A DNA stretch of 64,000 bases from Cutibacterium porci. GTDB taxonomy: Bacteria; Actinomycetota; Actinomycetes; Propionibacteriales; Propionibacteriaceae. The stretch lies in assembly GCF_009696315.1 (NCBI RefSeq), contig NZ_VUMG01000003.1, positions 124,001 to 188,000 of the forward strand. Direction: 5' to 3'. The notes under the pieces are model-generated. The model was given only the letters and a program-made list of their open reading frames with translations, was not told where the DNA came from and did no database searches. Position 1 is the first letter of the stretch; each line of letters begins with the position of its first letter. Shown here piece after piece: positions 22,692 to 30,981 of this stretch. The translations under genes were made by a program, and so were the position numbers.

Positions 22692-23902
22692 GGCCTCATG
22701 ACATCACATCCGGCCCCGCTTCGTGTACGCCCCCGCGGCAGCCTCACCCGATCACATATCAGTGCCTTGGCGCTGCCAGTCGTTGGGGTACAGATCACGG
22801 TGACGCAATGTGGCCCTGACGGCTTCAGTTTGCGTCGCCACGTGACAGGGTCGACGTCAACACCTCGCTTCTTAATCTCGACCGTTCCGACGTGGTGTTG
22901 ACGCAGCCAGGAACGCAACGATCTCACATCGAGGGGTAGGACTTCCTTGACGGCAAACCACGTCAGCCACGGCGAGGCAACGAGCTCGTCTGCGGTGAGA
23001 TAGGCGATGCCCTCCGACACTGCTCGCAGCGATCCATTGATCGTCGAAAGGCTGCCAGCACGGATTGCAGCGGGGTGAGGTTCAGCCAGGTAGCAGCCAA
23101 GTTCACCAGCTGCAGGAGCCGCAGACCCGCCGGGTAGCTCGTGAATCCCGGCAGGCTCAATGAGTACTGCCCGATCGCCCGACCGCTGGGTGTCAAACCC
23201 GGACCACACCGTCGCCTCAACCAGGTCTGCGCGGTGTCCGACGTAGGTGACGGGAAGATTCGGCAGCTGAGAGCGGTCAACGCCAGGCCCTAGCTTGGCA
23301 ACTGCAGGCATTGATTCGAGCACTTTCTCAACGAATGACCATGACGGTCGCACATCCTCTAGCCGCCAGGTTCGTCCCCGTCCCGTACGCCGAGCCGGAT
23401 CAAGCATGACGACCGTGGTGGCACCAGTCTGGTCACGCAGGCGCGGCAAAACCGCCGTCGCGTCGCCACATATCACCTGCGCCTCGGGCAGATTGTGGCG
23501 CGCGAGCTCAGCTGTTGCCGGATCAATCTCGACGGCCGTCACCTCAAGACCAGCATCGAGGCAAGCCCGCGCGTCTGCGCCACACCCGCATCCGAGATCG
23601 AGAACATGGCTGAACCCGGCCTCTTTAATGCGACGTGCCCGCCATCGCGACACATCGGCACGGGTAGCTTGTTCCAGAGCGTCGCGCGTCCACAACATGG
23701 AAGCTCCTACCGGTCCAATTTTCGCAACAGCCCGGCGCCGCAGACTGATTTGATCGAGGACAGCCGCAGCGAGATCGGCATCCATGTGACGACGCATCCT
23801 GCTAGCAGCCGACAACGAATCGGGGTCGGCTTCAGTACTGGCTAGCTCAAGAGCTCGACGTCCCTCGCTACTAGCCAAACGACATGCCACGGTGTGATTC
23901 AC
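22685..23902 (-). CDS. SAM-dependent methyltransferase with THUMP-like domain
   Basis: A 405-residue class I methyltransferase. Helical N-terminal segment, then the SAM-binding motif VLDLGCGCGADARA near residue 120, TAVEIDPATAELAR and the catalytic-type LDPARRTGRG. The C-terminal third resembles the THUMP-like RNA-binding module, including the end PSGPHCVTVICTP. The substrate is probably RNA, but which nucleotide is unknown. First gene of the operon with the two lipoproteins. Confidence 0.75.
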   Translation of the reverse strand: MNHTVACRLASSEGRRALELASTEADPDSLSAASRMRRHMDADLAAAVLDQISLRRRAVAKIGPVGASMLWTRDALEQATRADVSRWRARRIKEAGFSHVLDLGCGCGADARACLDAGLEVTAVEIDPATAELARHNLPEAQVICGDATAVLPRLRDQTGATTVVMLDPARRTGRGRTWRLEDVRPSWSFVEKVLESMPAVAKLGPGVDRSQLPNLPVTYVGHRADLVEATVWSGFDTQRSGDRAVLIEPAGIHELPGGSAAPAAGELGCYLAEPHPAAIRAGSLSTINGSLRAVSEGIAYLTADELVASPWLTWFAVKEVLPLDVRSLRSWLRQHHVGTVEIKKRGVDVDPVTWRRKLKPSGPHCVTVICTPTTGSAKALICDRVRLPRGRTRSGAGCDVMRPW

Positions 23903-23999
23903 CCTGCCACCTTAGAGGTACTTTCTGAAAGTGGGGGTACAATCCTCGGTCGAGAGATTGCGATAGACCGTTTCTGCACGAGGAGCAACCAGTAACGTC

Positions 24000-24578
24000 G
24001 TGGCCATCACCACTCTTGAGAGTCGATTGAGATTTACCCAACGCCTACAGTCCCGGGGGTCAGAGAAGGCAGCCTCCGGGAGCGACCCGTCGCGCCGTTC
24101 AGCAGGGTGGTACGTCCATCACTTCATCGGCTCGGCATTCCAGTTGGGTGCTATGGCGACGACCTATTACGCGTCACGCACTGAACCCCTCAGCTGGGAC
24201 GCCCACGCTCACATCAGTTGGGCACTGCTGTTTATCGTGGTCATTGTGATTCCTGGGCTGCTGACCTTCGTGGAATCGTTTGTTGAGCCGGACGGCTCTG
24301 GGCAGGACATGGTCACTGCCGTCTCCATCATGCTGGCCCTGGGGGGCATCATGATGGTGGGAGTTCTCGCGGGTACCCCCATCGTGATGACGCCAGTACC
24401 GTTCTCGATCCTGACGCCTGTCAGCCTCGCGCTTACTGCTATCGCACCATACAGCCTGCCAGGGGGAAATCCACGGGCAGACAGCATGTTCGCCGAGACC
24501 CACTACGGGGCATGGAGTTCTCGCTGGGTGGCTCCAGTGGTGTGCCTCATCCTGTGGGTCGTTGGAATAACCAGCTAG
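24000..24578 (+). CDS. Uncharacterised four-helix membrane protein
   Basis: A 192-residue protein starting with GTG (GAGGAG 14-19 bases upstream). It has a basic, Ser/Arg-rich N-terminus of about 38 residues and four hydrophobic segments (about 42-60, 72-95, 100-125, 130-150), ending in a fifth short one at the C-terminus. I recognise no family. It is transcribed divergently from the methyltransferase; a TACAAT -10-like box at 23938-23943 could be its promoter. Confidence 0.6.
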   Translation: MAITTLESRLRFTQRLQSRGSEKAASGSDPSRRSAGWYVHHFIGSAFQLGAMATTYYASRTEPLSWDAHAHISWALLFIVVIVIPGLLTFVESFVEPDGSGQDMVTAVSIMLALGGIMMVGVLAGTPIVMTPVPFSILTPVSLALTAIAPYSLPGGNPRADSMFAETHYGAWSSRWVAPVVCLILWVVGITS

Positions 24579-24620
24579 TCCAGGACGGCAACGGTCACAC
24601 ACGGGACACAGCATCATGGT

Positions 24621-25112
24621 CTATATGGAGTATGACCAGCCGGTCGGTCGGCCATCGTGATAGGGCAGACAGCCGTGGAACTGCGGGACAGTAGGATCAA
24701 ACACCAGCGGCAGGAAATATCGGTCCCCCTCCCACATCGGTAACTCATCGAGTGAGTCGATGCGCTCCCACGTCAGCGGACCTTCTTCATTAGCGTCAGG
24801 GATGGCGTCGGCAATGGGATGCCATGCGTCGACGACGAAGATGAAGCCAAAATGGTCTTCTCCGTGCCGCCCGAACCCCGGCCACGAGACGGTGCCACGT
24901 AGGCGCATGGCGTCAACCTCGATCGCAGCCTCCTCGTGCAGCTCGCGCTTCATGCCAGCGACGACATCCTCCCCCGGTTCCACCTTGCCTCCCAGCCCGT
25001 TGTACTTGCCGAGCTGCTCGTCGCCAGGACGTGCGATGCGATGCACCATGAGGACGCACTCTCCGTCAGGGTGCATGACGAAACCAAGGGTGGTGAGGAT
25101 CGGGGTCATCAT
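24621..25112 (-). CDS. Nudix hydrolase (8-oxo-dGTP diphosphatase-like)
   Basis: A 163-residue Nudix enzyme. The Nudix box spans residues 42-64 (GKVEPGED, RELHEEAAI) and fits GX5EX7REUXEEXGU except that the last Gly is Ala. The C-terminal DSLDELPMWEGDRYFLPLVF resembles MutT/MTH1-type 8-oxo-dGTP diphosphatases, which sanitise oxidised nucleotides. ATG 25112 is followed by another ATG at 25109. It is the last conserved gene before the accessory island. Confidence 0.8.
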   Translation of the reverse strand: MMTPILTTLGFVMHPDGECVLMVHRIARPGDEQLGKYNGLGGKVEPGEDVVAGMKRELHEEAAIEVDAMRLRGTVSWPGFGRHGEDHFGFIFVVDAWHPIADAIPDANEEGPLTWERIDSLDELPMWEGDRYFLPLVFDPTVPQFHGCLPYHDGRPTGWSYSI

Positions 25113-25569
25113 GAGGACATCCTCTCAGGGCGACGGAGACGAGTGGCAAGAGACGGGCAGCCTCGACCAGTCACGACAGCTTATCTGGGGCCCTTGGCGC
25201 TTGATGTCTACATGGCTGCGCGTCCTTGTACCGGTCCAGCAATTCGTGGGCCACGCGTTATCCTGATGCTGCGCGTCTGACTGCCGGACGCTGGCGGGAT
25301 AATCTGGAGCCTTTGTCCATGCTCATGTCGCACAACGGGTCGACGGGGATCCATCGCCGCCCTGTTCAGGAACGCGCATCCCAGAACCACCGCAATGACC
25401 CTCGCCGCTTAATTAGTACGTGATTTCTCTAGTTCCCCATTTGACAAGTCCTGCTACCTCATCAGCAGGTGCTACGGGTCATGTGAAATGAATGAAGCTC
25501 TGGGAGCTGAAGCTCTCGGCTGCTACGTTGTCATTGACGGCATTTTCAACGAGAGAAGGGATTGCGTTC
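25113..25569. other. Intergenic region, left edge of accessory island
   Basis: No convincing gene is seen in about 380 bases; the short ORFs on both strands have no motif. The right part holds a TTGACA -35-like hexamer (25441-25446) and an inverted repeat CCTGCT/AGCAGG (25450-25469), followed by the precursor-peptide ribosome-binding site. The left part may be the eroded boundary of an insertion. Confidence 0.4.
25441..25469 (+). promoter_or_regulatory. Possible promoter/operator of the precursor-peptide gene
   Basis: A consensus TTGACA is followed after three bases by the inverted repeat CCTGCT-N8-AGCAGG, placed where a repressor could block the promoter. No good -10 box at 16-18 bases is visible, so this is a weak call. 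Confidence 0.25.
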
Positions 25570-25752
25570 ATGCAGATCACCGTCACGACCGTCACCGACC
25601 ATCGGGTTCGCACCGTACAGACCGCCATGAGCAACACCTTGGGAATCGGTTCCCAGGTGGACATGCTCGCTCCCGGCGGGTCCACCAGCTCTAGCTCCGG
25701 CTCGTGCTGCTCCTGCTCGACCTGTGCCGTCGTGGCGCAACCGGGCAACTGA
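25570..25752 (+). CDS. LAP/TOMM precursor peptide, streptolysin S-like
   Basis: A 60-residue peptide. The first 37 residues form a leader ending LGIGSQVDMLAPGG. The rest, STSSSSGSCCSCSTC then AVVAQPGN, is a core in which 14 of the first 15 residues can form oxazol(in)e or thiazol(in)e rings. Streptolysin S protoxin has the same plan: leader, APGG, Cys/Ser/Thr run, Gly/Asn-containing tail. Such peptides are cyclised by a SagBCD-type complex and exported by ABC transporters. The start is set by GAGAAGGG 9 bases upstream; a longer in-frame start at 25492 lacks one. No modification enzymes are nearby, so the product may be unmodified or serviced in trans. A thiopeptide-type precursor is the main alternative. 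Confidence 0.7.
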   Translation: MQITVTTVTDHRVRTVQTAMSNTLGIGSQVDMLAPGGSTSSSSGSCCSCSTCAVVAQPGN

Positions 25753-25774
25753 CTAGACTGGGTTCTTCGACCCA

Positions 25775-25809
25775 TGGGGGAGGTGGCGCGTGCTGCGCCA
25801 TCTCCCCCA
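25775..25809 (+). terminator. Strong hairpin after the precursor gene, containing a ribosome-binding site
   Basis: A 15-bp stem (TGGGGGAGGTGGCGC with GCGCCATCTCCCCCA; one G-T pair) with a 5-base loop, 22 bases after the precursor stop. There is no T-run. In the streptolysin S operon a terminator after sagA lets the precursor be made in excess; this hairpin sits in the same place. Its left arm contains GGGGGAGG, placed properly for the GTG ORF at 25790, so it could also gate translation of that ORF. Confidence 0.6.
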
Positions 25810-25930
25810 CTTGTTGGACAGCAAGCGTGAGCTTCGGATCAACGAAGTAATCGCCGACCGAGACATTGAATTCCATGTCGCCCCGACCGATCCGGGAAGC
25901 CAGAAGGAAGTCAGTCAGCGCGCTGGATAG
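25790..25930 (+). pseudogene. Short ORF after the precursor, possibly a truncated downstream gene
   Basis: GTG-started ORF of 46 codons (begins VLRHLPHLLDSKREL, ends SQRAG), with GGGGGAGG 6 bases upstream. Third-position GC is about two-thirds, plausible for a coding sequence. No family is recognised. Being so short and directly downstream of the precursor, it could be the surviving 5' end of a biosynthesis gene. A minus-strand frame over the same bases is about as plausible, so the coding strand is uncertain. Confidence 0.3.
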
Positions 25931-25971
25931 ACCCTGTCCGTCCGTGTTGTCGCAGCGGAACTGATGGGTCC

Positions 25972-26058
25972 TTAATCCCCCTCCACCCCCGGACTCTGTG
26001 CTCGATACGAGGTCACGGCCGAGCTGGCCTTACGTAACCCGCTAGATGTAGATGCCAT
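25972..26058 (-). CDS. Possible small peptide of unknown function
   Basis: A 28-codon ORF (begins MASTSSGLRKASSAV) with AGGGGAG about 9 bases upstream. After its stop, a different minus-strand frame stays open (QFRCDNTDGQGLSSALTDF ... MEFNVSVGDYFVDP) down to about 25691. A one-base slip in the G-runs near 25978-25990 would join them, so it may be the start of a frameshifted gene rather than a real peptide. No homology is recognised. Confidence 0.25.
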   Translation of the reverse strand: MASTSSGLRKASSAVTSYRAQSPGVEGD

Positions 26059-26177
26059 GTTCCATCTCCCCTGACGTCTCCCGAACACCTGCGACACTAG
26101 CAGCCCGAAGGTGCTCGGTGTTCAGCGATCCCTATGCGGATAGAGGGTTGACGAGCGCTACGTATATGCGCATAGTT

Positions 26178-26690
26178 ATGTACATGCCTAGTAGAAACGT
26201 GTACGTCGCAGAAGACGACGTGAATCTGTTCTCCGAAGCCAGTGAGATCGCTGGCGGTCTGTCTGCGGCCGTCGCGGAGGCGCTCCGCGACTACGTGAAG
26301 AAGCATCAGCGAGCGAATGAGGGCTACGAGCAAATCGAGCTCGCGCTGCGCACTGACGAGGTCGACCACAGGGTCACCTTCATGGGACGGCGTCTGGTTC
26401 GCGTCAGGCAACCAGTCCCAGAAGGGACCCGCATTGACACCGTCTATCAGACGGCCAAGAGCCAGCTGGCTGTCGCCACCAAGATTCATAGGAAGCTGCC
26501 AGACTGGGCCGCAGGCCAGGAGAACATCTGGTCACACCCCGAGACCTGGGACCGCGACTTCTGGACCACTGGGGACAAGACGCTGGTCGTATACCCTGAT
26601 ACCGAACACTTGCGTCAGGCAGACGCTGTTTTGGCTGAACGCGTCGAATCAGCCCTCTCCATCCCCCCTCTCGAAGTTTTGGATATCTGA
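26178..26690 (+). CDS. EXLDI-family protein
   Basis: A 170-residue soluble protein ending in the diagnostic C-terminal EVLDI. It begins near MYMPSRNVYVAEDDVNLFSEA and contains VTFMGRRLVRVRQ and WDRDFWTTGDKTLVVYPDTEHLR. The family is defined by the conserved terminal motif; its function is not known to me. Starts at 26166, 26178 and 26184 are possible. Upstream are TTGACG at 26148-26153 and the palindrome TATGCGCATA at 26165-26174, so the gene may have its own regulated, nearly leaderless promoter. The remains of an ABC ATPase begin directly after the stop. Confidence 0.7.
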   Translation: MYMPSRNVYVAEDDVNLFSEASEIAGGLSAAVAEALRDYVKKHQRANEGYEQIELALRTDEVDHRVTFMGRRLVRVRQPVPEGTRIDTVYQTAKSQLAVATKIHRKLPDWAAGQENIWSHPETWDRDFWTTGDKTLVVYPDTEHLRQADAVLAERVESALSIPPLEVLDI

Positions 26691-26691
26691 C

Positions 26692-26915
26692 ATGCGTTCA
26701 CCCATAGCAAACCGTACGTCCTCAAGCTCACGAAGAAGTACGCCGTTCATGGCAGGTATGAAATCCCGGCGCTATGCGGGTTTCTCTAGATCTCTACCCC
26801 GGTGAAACGATAGGCCTTTTCGGACCCAACGAGGCTGGGAAAACTACTCTCGTCAGAATCATTGCCGGTCTTCTCTCCGCTGACTCCGGTGACGTGGTGT
26901 GGGAATCTGAGGGGC
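26692..26915 (+). pseudogene. ABC transporter ATPase remnant (frameshifted and truncated)
   Basis: Two frames join into an ABC N-terminus: [19 protein letters not shown] in one, then [17 protein letters not shown] and [20 protein letters not shown] in the next. The second contains a complete Walker A (GPNEAGKTT). The break lies in the GGG run at about 26778-26780 and one added G would restore the frame. The coding match stops after about GDVVWESEG, where IS481-derived sequence begins, so the signature and Walker B regions are gone. It lies directly after the EXLDI gene. It was probably the exporter or immunity ATPase of this locus. Confidence 0.7.
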
Positions 26916-27735
26916 GTTCCTGCTCGCTGGTGCAGCAGTGGGCGTAGGCCCGCCCATCGGCCATGGTTCGGTGGAAGCGTTCGATCTTGCCGTTGGTTTT
27001 GTGGACGACGTGGACGGGTTCGTTTCGGTGTGAATTGGAACTGATCACAAACTGTAGCCCGGAGCTTGGAGAGGTAGGTCGGCCCGTCGTCGGACAGTAC
27101 CTGCTCAACGCTCGCCCCGCGGGCGGCAGACCAATCAACAGCTCGTACCAACACCCCCGGTGGCGGTTAGCGCGCACTCGTCATCATGAACCTCGCAATA
27201 GACAAGTCGAGAGTGGTCATCGATGATCGAATCCACGAACGCGTACCCCATCTTGAAGTTGCCTACCGATCTTAGCTTGCTCAGTATTGCGATGCGATTT
27301 TTGTCGCCTTGGGCGCGGCCCACGAACCGTCAGCCACCACCGGGGATATTGCCCAACTTCTTCACTCCGACATGGACTAGCGACCCGCGGTAGCCATGCC
27401 CATAGCGTCGGATCTGTTCACCAGTGGCCCGATCATACGCCGACAATCAGTTCAGACGACAGGCGGCCAAGATCCGCACCACGATCGAAGAAGCGATACC
27501 GAGTCGAGCGGCCAGCTGGATGGGCCATTCTCGCCACCGCAGCCGCAGACTGACGCAGCATCGGTCCACCGGTGATGGGGTGGCGTTGGGCCTGCGATGG
27601 GGCTGTGAGGACCGGTCCTGCATGGTAATGCTCGGCCCACCCTGCAACCTCAGCGATAGGCACGCCACCGTCGGCGACAAGCTTGGCAACGATCAAACGA
27701 TGCCTCGGGATCAGTACTGCGTTAGCGTGAGACAT
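26915..27735 (-). mobile_element. IS481-family transposase remnant
   Basis: Pieces of an IS481-type integrase-fold transposase on the minus strand in several frames. The N-terminus is MSHANAVLIPRHRLIVAKL with VPIAEVAGW, ATG at 27735. The DDE core follows: QGDKNRIAILSKL, MGYAFVDSIIDDHSRLVYCE, VLSDDGPTYLSKL. The late part has TPKRTRP, NGKIERFHRTMADG and a decayed end at about 26915. At least three frameshifts and internal deletions make it inactive. Its 3' end is fused to the truncated ABC gene, which suggests insertion followed by deletion. No terminal inverted repeats were identified. Confidence 0.8.
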
Positions 27736-27869
27736 CAGAGGGCCTTCCTGGTTAAACGGGTTCTGTCGCAAGTCCCACCCAACCAGTAAGGCTCTCCCCT
27801 ACCCACACACTCGAATCGCAATCCTTCAACCAACCTGTACGGTCAGTACACCTGATATCGGTGCGGCTT

Positions 27870-28466
27870 CTGTCACGCGAGCAGGACGAGACGCCGCCGG
27901 TCATGGTGGCTGCCCATAGGTGTTTCGCGGATCGCTCCGATGGAGTTGCCGGTGAATCGGCTCCAGCCACCGATCTCGACCACCAGAGCGAACCCGGTCA
28001 ACGTGGAGATCCCGCGCAAGCAGCCCAGCCGGTGAACGGTGCCGGTCCAGGGACTGTCGGCATCCATGGCCGCGATCGTGACAACGGAATCGTAGCCCTC
28101 GTCGAACGTGGCTTGGACCAGTGGCGAGCCGAAGCGCTGCCGCCGCGCCCAGGCATCGTGGGCACCGGCCCAAGCCTGCCCGTCCGAGTAGACAATCTCA
28201 TGCCTCAACAACCAATTCGACAGGCGGTGACGAGCCGGCATCAGGTCACTGCAGCAGTTCCTCGCAGGCCCTCACCAGGTCACGGGCGGCTTAAGTAAGC
28301 TCATCAGGGGCCGTCACTGTAGATGACCGCAGCCGGGCCCGGCAGGGTCGTGATCCACGCCGTCACTTCAGTCAGGTCGGGGCAACGTCTAGCTCTGAAG
28401 ATTTCTCCGGTCTGGACATCCATCGCATGCGCCACCACGCTGCGGGCGGGCAAATCCATGTCGGCA
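27870..28466 (-). mobile_element. IS110-family transposase remnant
   Basis: Minus-strand fragments in different frames. An N-terminal piece reads DLPARSVVAHAMDVQTGEIF and WITTLPGPAAVIYSDGP. A C-terminal piece reads AHDAWARRQRFGSPLVQATF and RLGCLRGISTLTGFALVVEIGGW-SRFTGNSIGA. Both match the DEDD-domain and the transposase-20 parts of IS110/IS116/IS902 transposases. Most of the middle is deleted and stops are frequent, so it is dead. It abuts the 3' end of pepC. Confidence 0.75.
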
Positions 28467-28472
28467 GGGAAC

Positions 28473-29807
28473 TCAGATCATGTCCCACTCAGGCAACACG
28501 ATGGGCTCCTGGTCGCAGGCTTTGGCAATGTCATCGGACACCCGGGAACGGGGCACGATGACCTCGTAGACGTATTCATCGAACCACGAGTCGTTCATCG
28601 TGAAGAATCCTTTGCGGCCCACCTCGTCACCCCAGGAATTCTCAACCCTCCAGCGCACCGGGACATCGTCAACCAGATCGACCCCGACGAAGGTCATGGC
28701 GTGAGTGCCACCGGATTCACGCAACCGCAACCTTTCAGCCTTCGACATGTCCATGTCGATGCCGTAGAGGGCCTCGTAGTCATGCAGCTTCGCATCCCAG
28801 ATGCCCAGGTCCTTGTCGAATTGCTTCTTGACATCGCAGGAGAACCACACCGGCTCACCGTCAGCAATTGACTCGACAATGGTCTTCTTAAGGAGATCAA
28901 GGCCCACCGATAGATGCCAATATGGGGTGCCACCCTCCATGTACGGGGTGTGCTCGTGGACGTAGGTGCGGACCACCGGGTGTTCTTCGCGCGGGTCATG
29001 GGCGAGGGCCACCCACGGGTCGAAGGCTTGTGGCACGATCTCATGGGCAAACTTCAGCGGGGTGTAGGTGCCCTTGCGGTGGAAGTTCTTATCCTTGTCG
29101 CGGTACTGCCACATGAAGCTGGTAGGCGGAGTCCCCAGGTGGATCGCCAAAATCCGCCACACCGCGTTCAGGGCCTCGTTGCGCACTGCCTCCATGTGGG
29201 CCGACCCTTCAGCCGGGTCAGAGTTCGTGGCCGCCTCCCGAATGCGTCCGATGGCCCGACGCAGTACCGTCGCAAGTGCCTGATTCATCTGAGCAGTATT
29301 TCCTGCAGACTCTGTGTCAGGCATCGCCCATGACGGCACCAACCCATATTTCGCGACGATGTCAGTGAACTGGAACCACCAGCCGCCGTCCTCACTCGGG
29401 TAGTCCATGATGGAGCGCACCTCCTCCTCGCTGGCATCACGGGAGGCAGTAGCGATAGCACGCGACAGGGTGTGGTTGGCCTTTTCGAGCTTGTCGAAAA
29501 ACGCGATGTAGTTCTGCGAAAACTGGAAGTCATCAACTTTAAGCTCATCAATGACTTTGGCGCGCAGCACATTAAGCCCAGCGAATTCCCAGCACCGTCC
29601 GGAATGCTTCTGGTCGGTTACCTTCCAGGAATCGAGCCGCTGAGAGGTCGTTTCGTCAACACTATTGACGAGGGTGCGGTCCAGACTGACAGTATCAGCA
29701 CCGGTACCAGTCACAGCATTCTGTACCAACCGTCCAACGGCGTCATTGGTGAAGGACTCCGCGCGAAGCGTACTAAAACTGGCGTCAAGAACGAAAGGTT
29801 CACTCAT
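28473..29807 (-). CDS. pepC: Aminopeptidase C (bleomycin hydrolase family)
   Basis: Cytoplasmic cysteine aminopeptidase of peptidase family C1B, 444 residues, normal length. Catalytic residues are in place: Cys in HSGRCWEFAGLN near residue 70, His in THAMTFVGVD near 365 and Asn in VENSWGDEVGRKGFF near 390. It trims peptides after uptake or protein turnover. AGGAGTGG lies 9 bases before the ATG. It is single-gene, transcribed toward the IS110 remnant, with no terminator recognised. Confidence 0.93.
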   Translation of the reverse strand: MSEPFVLDASFSTLRAESFTNDAVGRLVQNAVTGTGADTVSLDRTLVNSVDETTSQRLDSWKVTDQKHSGRCWEFAGLNVLRAKVIDELKVDDFQFSQNYIAFFDKLEKANHTLSRAIATASRDASEEEVRSIMDYPSEDGGWWFQFTDIVAKYGLVPSWAMPDTESAGNTAQMNQALATVLRRAIGRIREAATNSDPAEGSAHMEAVRNEALNAVWRILAIHLGTPPTSFMWQYRDKDKNFHRKGTYTPLKFAHEIVPQAFDPWVALAHDPREEHPVVRTYVHEHTPYMEGGTPYWHLSVGLDLLKKTIVESIADGEPVWFSCDVKKQFDKDLGIWDAKLHDYEALYGIDMDMSKAERLRLRESGGTHAMTFVGVDLVDDVPVRWRVENSWGDEVGRKGFFTMNDSWFDEYVYEVIVPRSRVSDDIAKACDQEPIVLPEWDMI

Positions 29808-29937
29808 TTCTCATCCACTCCTATCTCTCAATAATGTTTCACAGAATCGCACAGTAGAGCCCTGTTACGAGCGACGTTAGGGCCAACAGCTTAAGGCTAC
29901 ATATTCGCATCTTCGACGATCCCTACCACCCCGAAAT

Positions 29938-30981
29938 TCAGACAAGAACCGTCTCAACGGGCAATCCTGAATCAGCCGAAATATCCATGGCCGACGCCGG
30001 CAGTCCCGCCTTAACAACCTGCACACCTAAGGCCGCGATCATGGCCCCATTGTCTGTGCATAGGCCCGGACGCGGCCGTCGCAACTCAACGCCGGCGTCC
30101 GCCATCCGCTCAGCAAGTAGCGTCCGCAGTCGAGAGTTCGCCGCGACTCCGCCGCCGATGAGGAAGTGAGTGAGGCCATACTCCTGGCACATGTCCACGG
30201 CTTTCGCGGTGAGGACGTCGGCAACTGCCTCCTGAAAACTGGCGGCGACGTCAGCAATACGAAACGTGACTCCGTCGCGCTGTTGGGTCTCAACCCACCT
30301 ACTCACCGCCGTCTTGAGACCAGAAAAAGAATAATCAAAGCGATGTTTCGCCATATCGTGACGGGCAGTAAGGCCGCGCGGAAAACGGATCGCAGCCGGA
30401 TCACCATCAGCGGCAGCCTTATCAATGACGGGCCCGCCCGGGTACGGCAAACCAAGCACACGCGCCACTTTGTCGTACGCCTCACCGGCGGCGTCGTCAA
30501 TCGTCGAGCCGACCTCAACAATGTTGGTGGCGATATCGTTTACCCGCAGCAAGCTCGTATGGCCGCCTGAAACAAGCAGAGCGCCGCATGGCGTCGGTAA
30601 ATCGCCATGCTCGAGCAGGTCGACGGCAACGTGTCCGGCCAGGTGGTTGACGCCGTACAGAGGCTTGTTGAGCCAACTTGCCAGCGCCTTGGCCGCCGAC
30701 AGTCCGACGACGAGTGCCCCAGCCAGGCCTGGACCGGCTGTCACGGCGATGCCATCGAGGTCGGATAGGTCCACCTCCGCAGTCGCGGTGGCTTTTTCTA
30801 GGACAGGGACGATGGCCTCCAGATGAGCGCGCGAGGCGACCTCGGGGACGACCCCGCCGAATCGCACGTGCTGTTCCATCGACGAGGCGACCTCATTGGC
30901 AAGCAGGTCATTGCCACGGACGATGCCGACTCCGGTCTCGTCACAGGACGATTCGATGCCCAAGATGAGCGGTTCAGACAT
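29938..30981 (-). CDS. tsaD: tRNA N6-threonylcarbamoyladenosine synthase, TsaD
   Basis: With TsaB and TsaE, transfers the threonylcarbamoyl group to A37 of ANN-decoding tRNAs. The 347-residue protein has the ASKHA start [15 protein letters not shown], the metal-binding pair in [10 protein letters not shown] near residue 115 and the ATP motif [11 protein letters not shown] near residue 275. It overlaps rimI by 8 bases and closes the tsaE-tsaB-rimI-tsaD operon. Confidence 0.95.
   Translation of the reverse strand: MSEPLILGIESSCDETGVGIVRGNDLLANEVASSMEQHVRFGGVVPEVASRAHLEAIVPVLEKATATAEVDLSDLDGIAVTAGPGLAGALVVGLSAAKALASWLNKPLYGVNHLAGHVAVDLLEHGDLPTPCGALLVSGGHTSLLRVNDIATNIVEVGSTIDDAAGEAYDKVARVLGLPYPGGPVIDKAAADGDPAAIRFPRGLTARHDMAKHRFDYSFSGLKTAVSRWVETQQRDGVTFRIADVAASFQEAVADVLTAKAVDMCQEYGLTHFLIGGGVAANSRLRTLLAERMADAGVELRRPRPGLCTDNGAMIAALGVQVVKAGLPASAMDISADSGLPVETVLV

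Noticed and set aside
25226-25423. Short ORFs on both strands between nudix and the precursor gene
   Set aside because: No ribosome-binding site or motif and no clear codon bias; treated as non-coding.
26052-26177. N-terminal extension of the EXLDI gene from ATG/GTG near 26052
   Set aside because: The added 42 residues are Arg/Ser/Cys-rich, have no ribosome-binding site and overlap a likely promoter; starts at 26166-26184 fit better.
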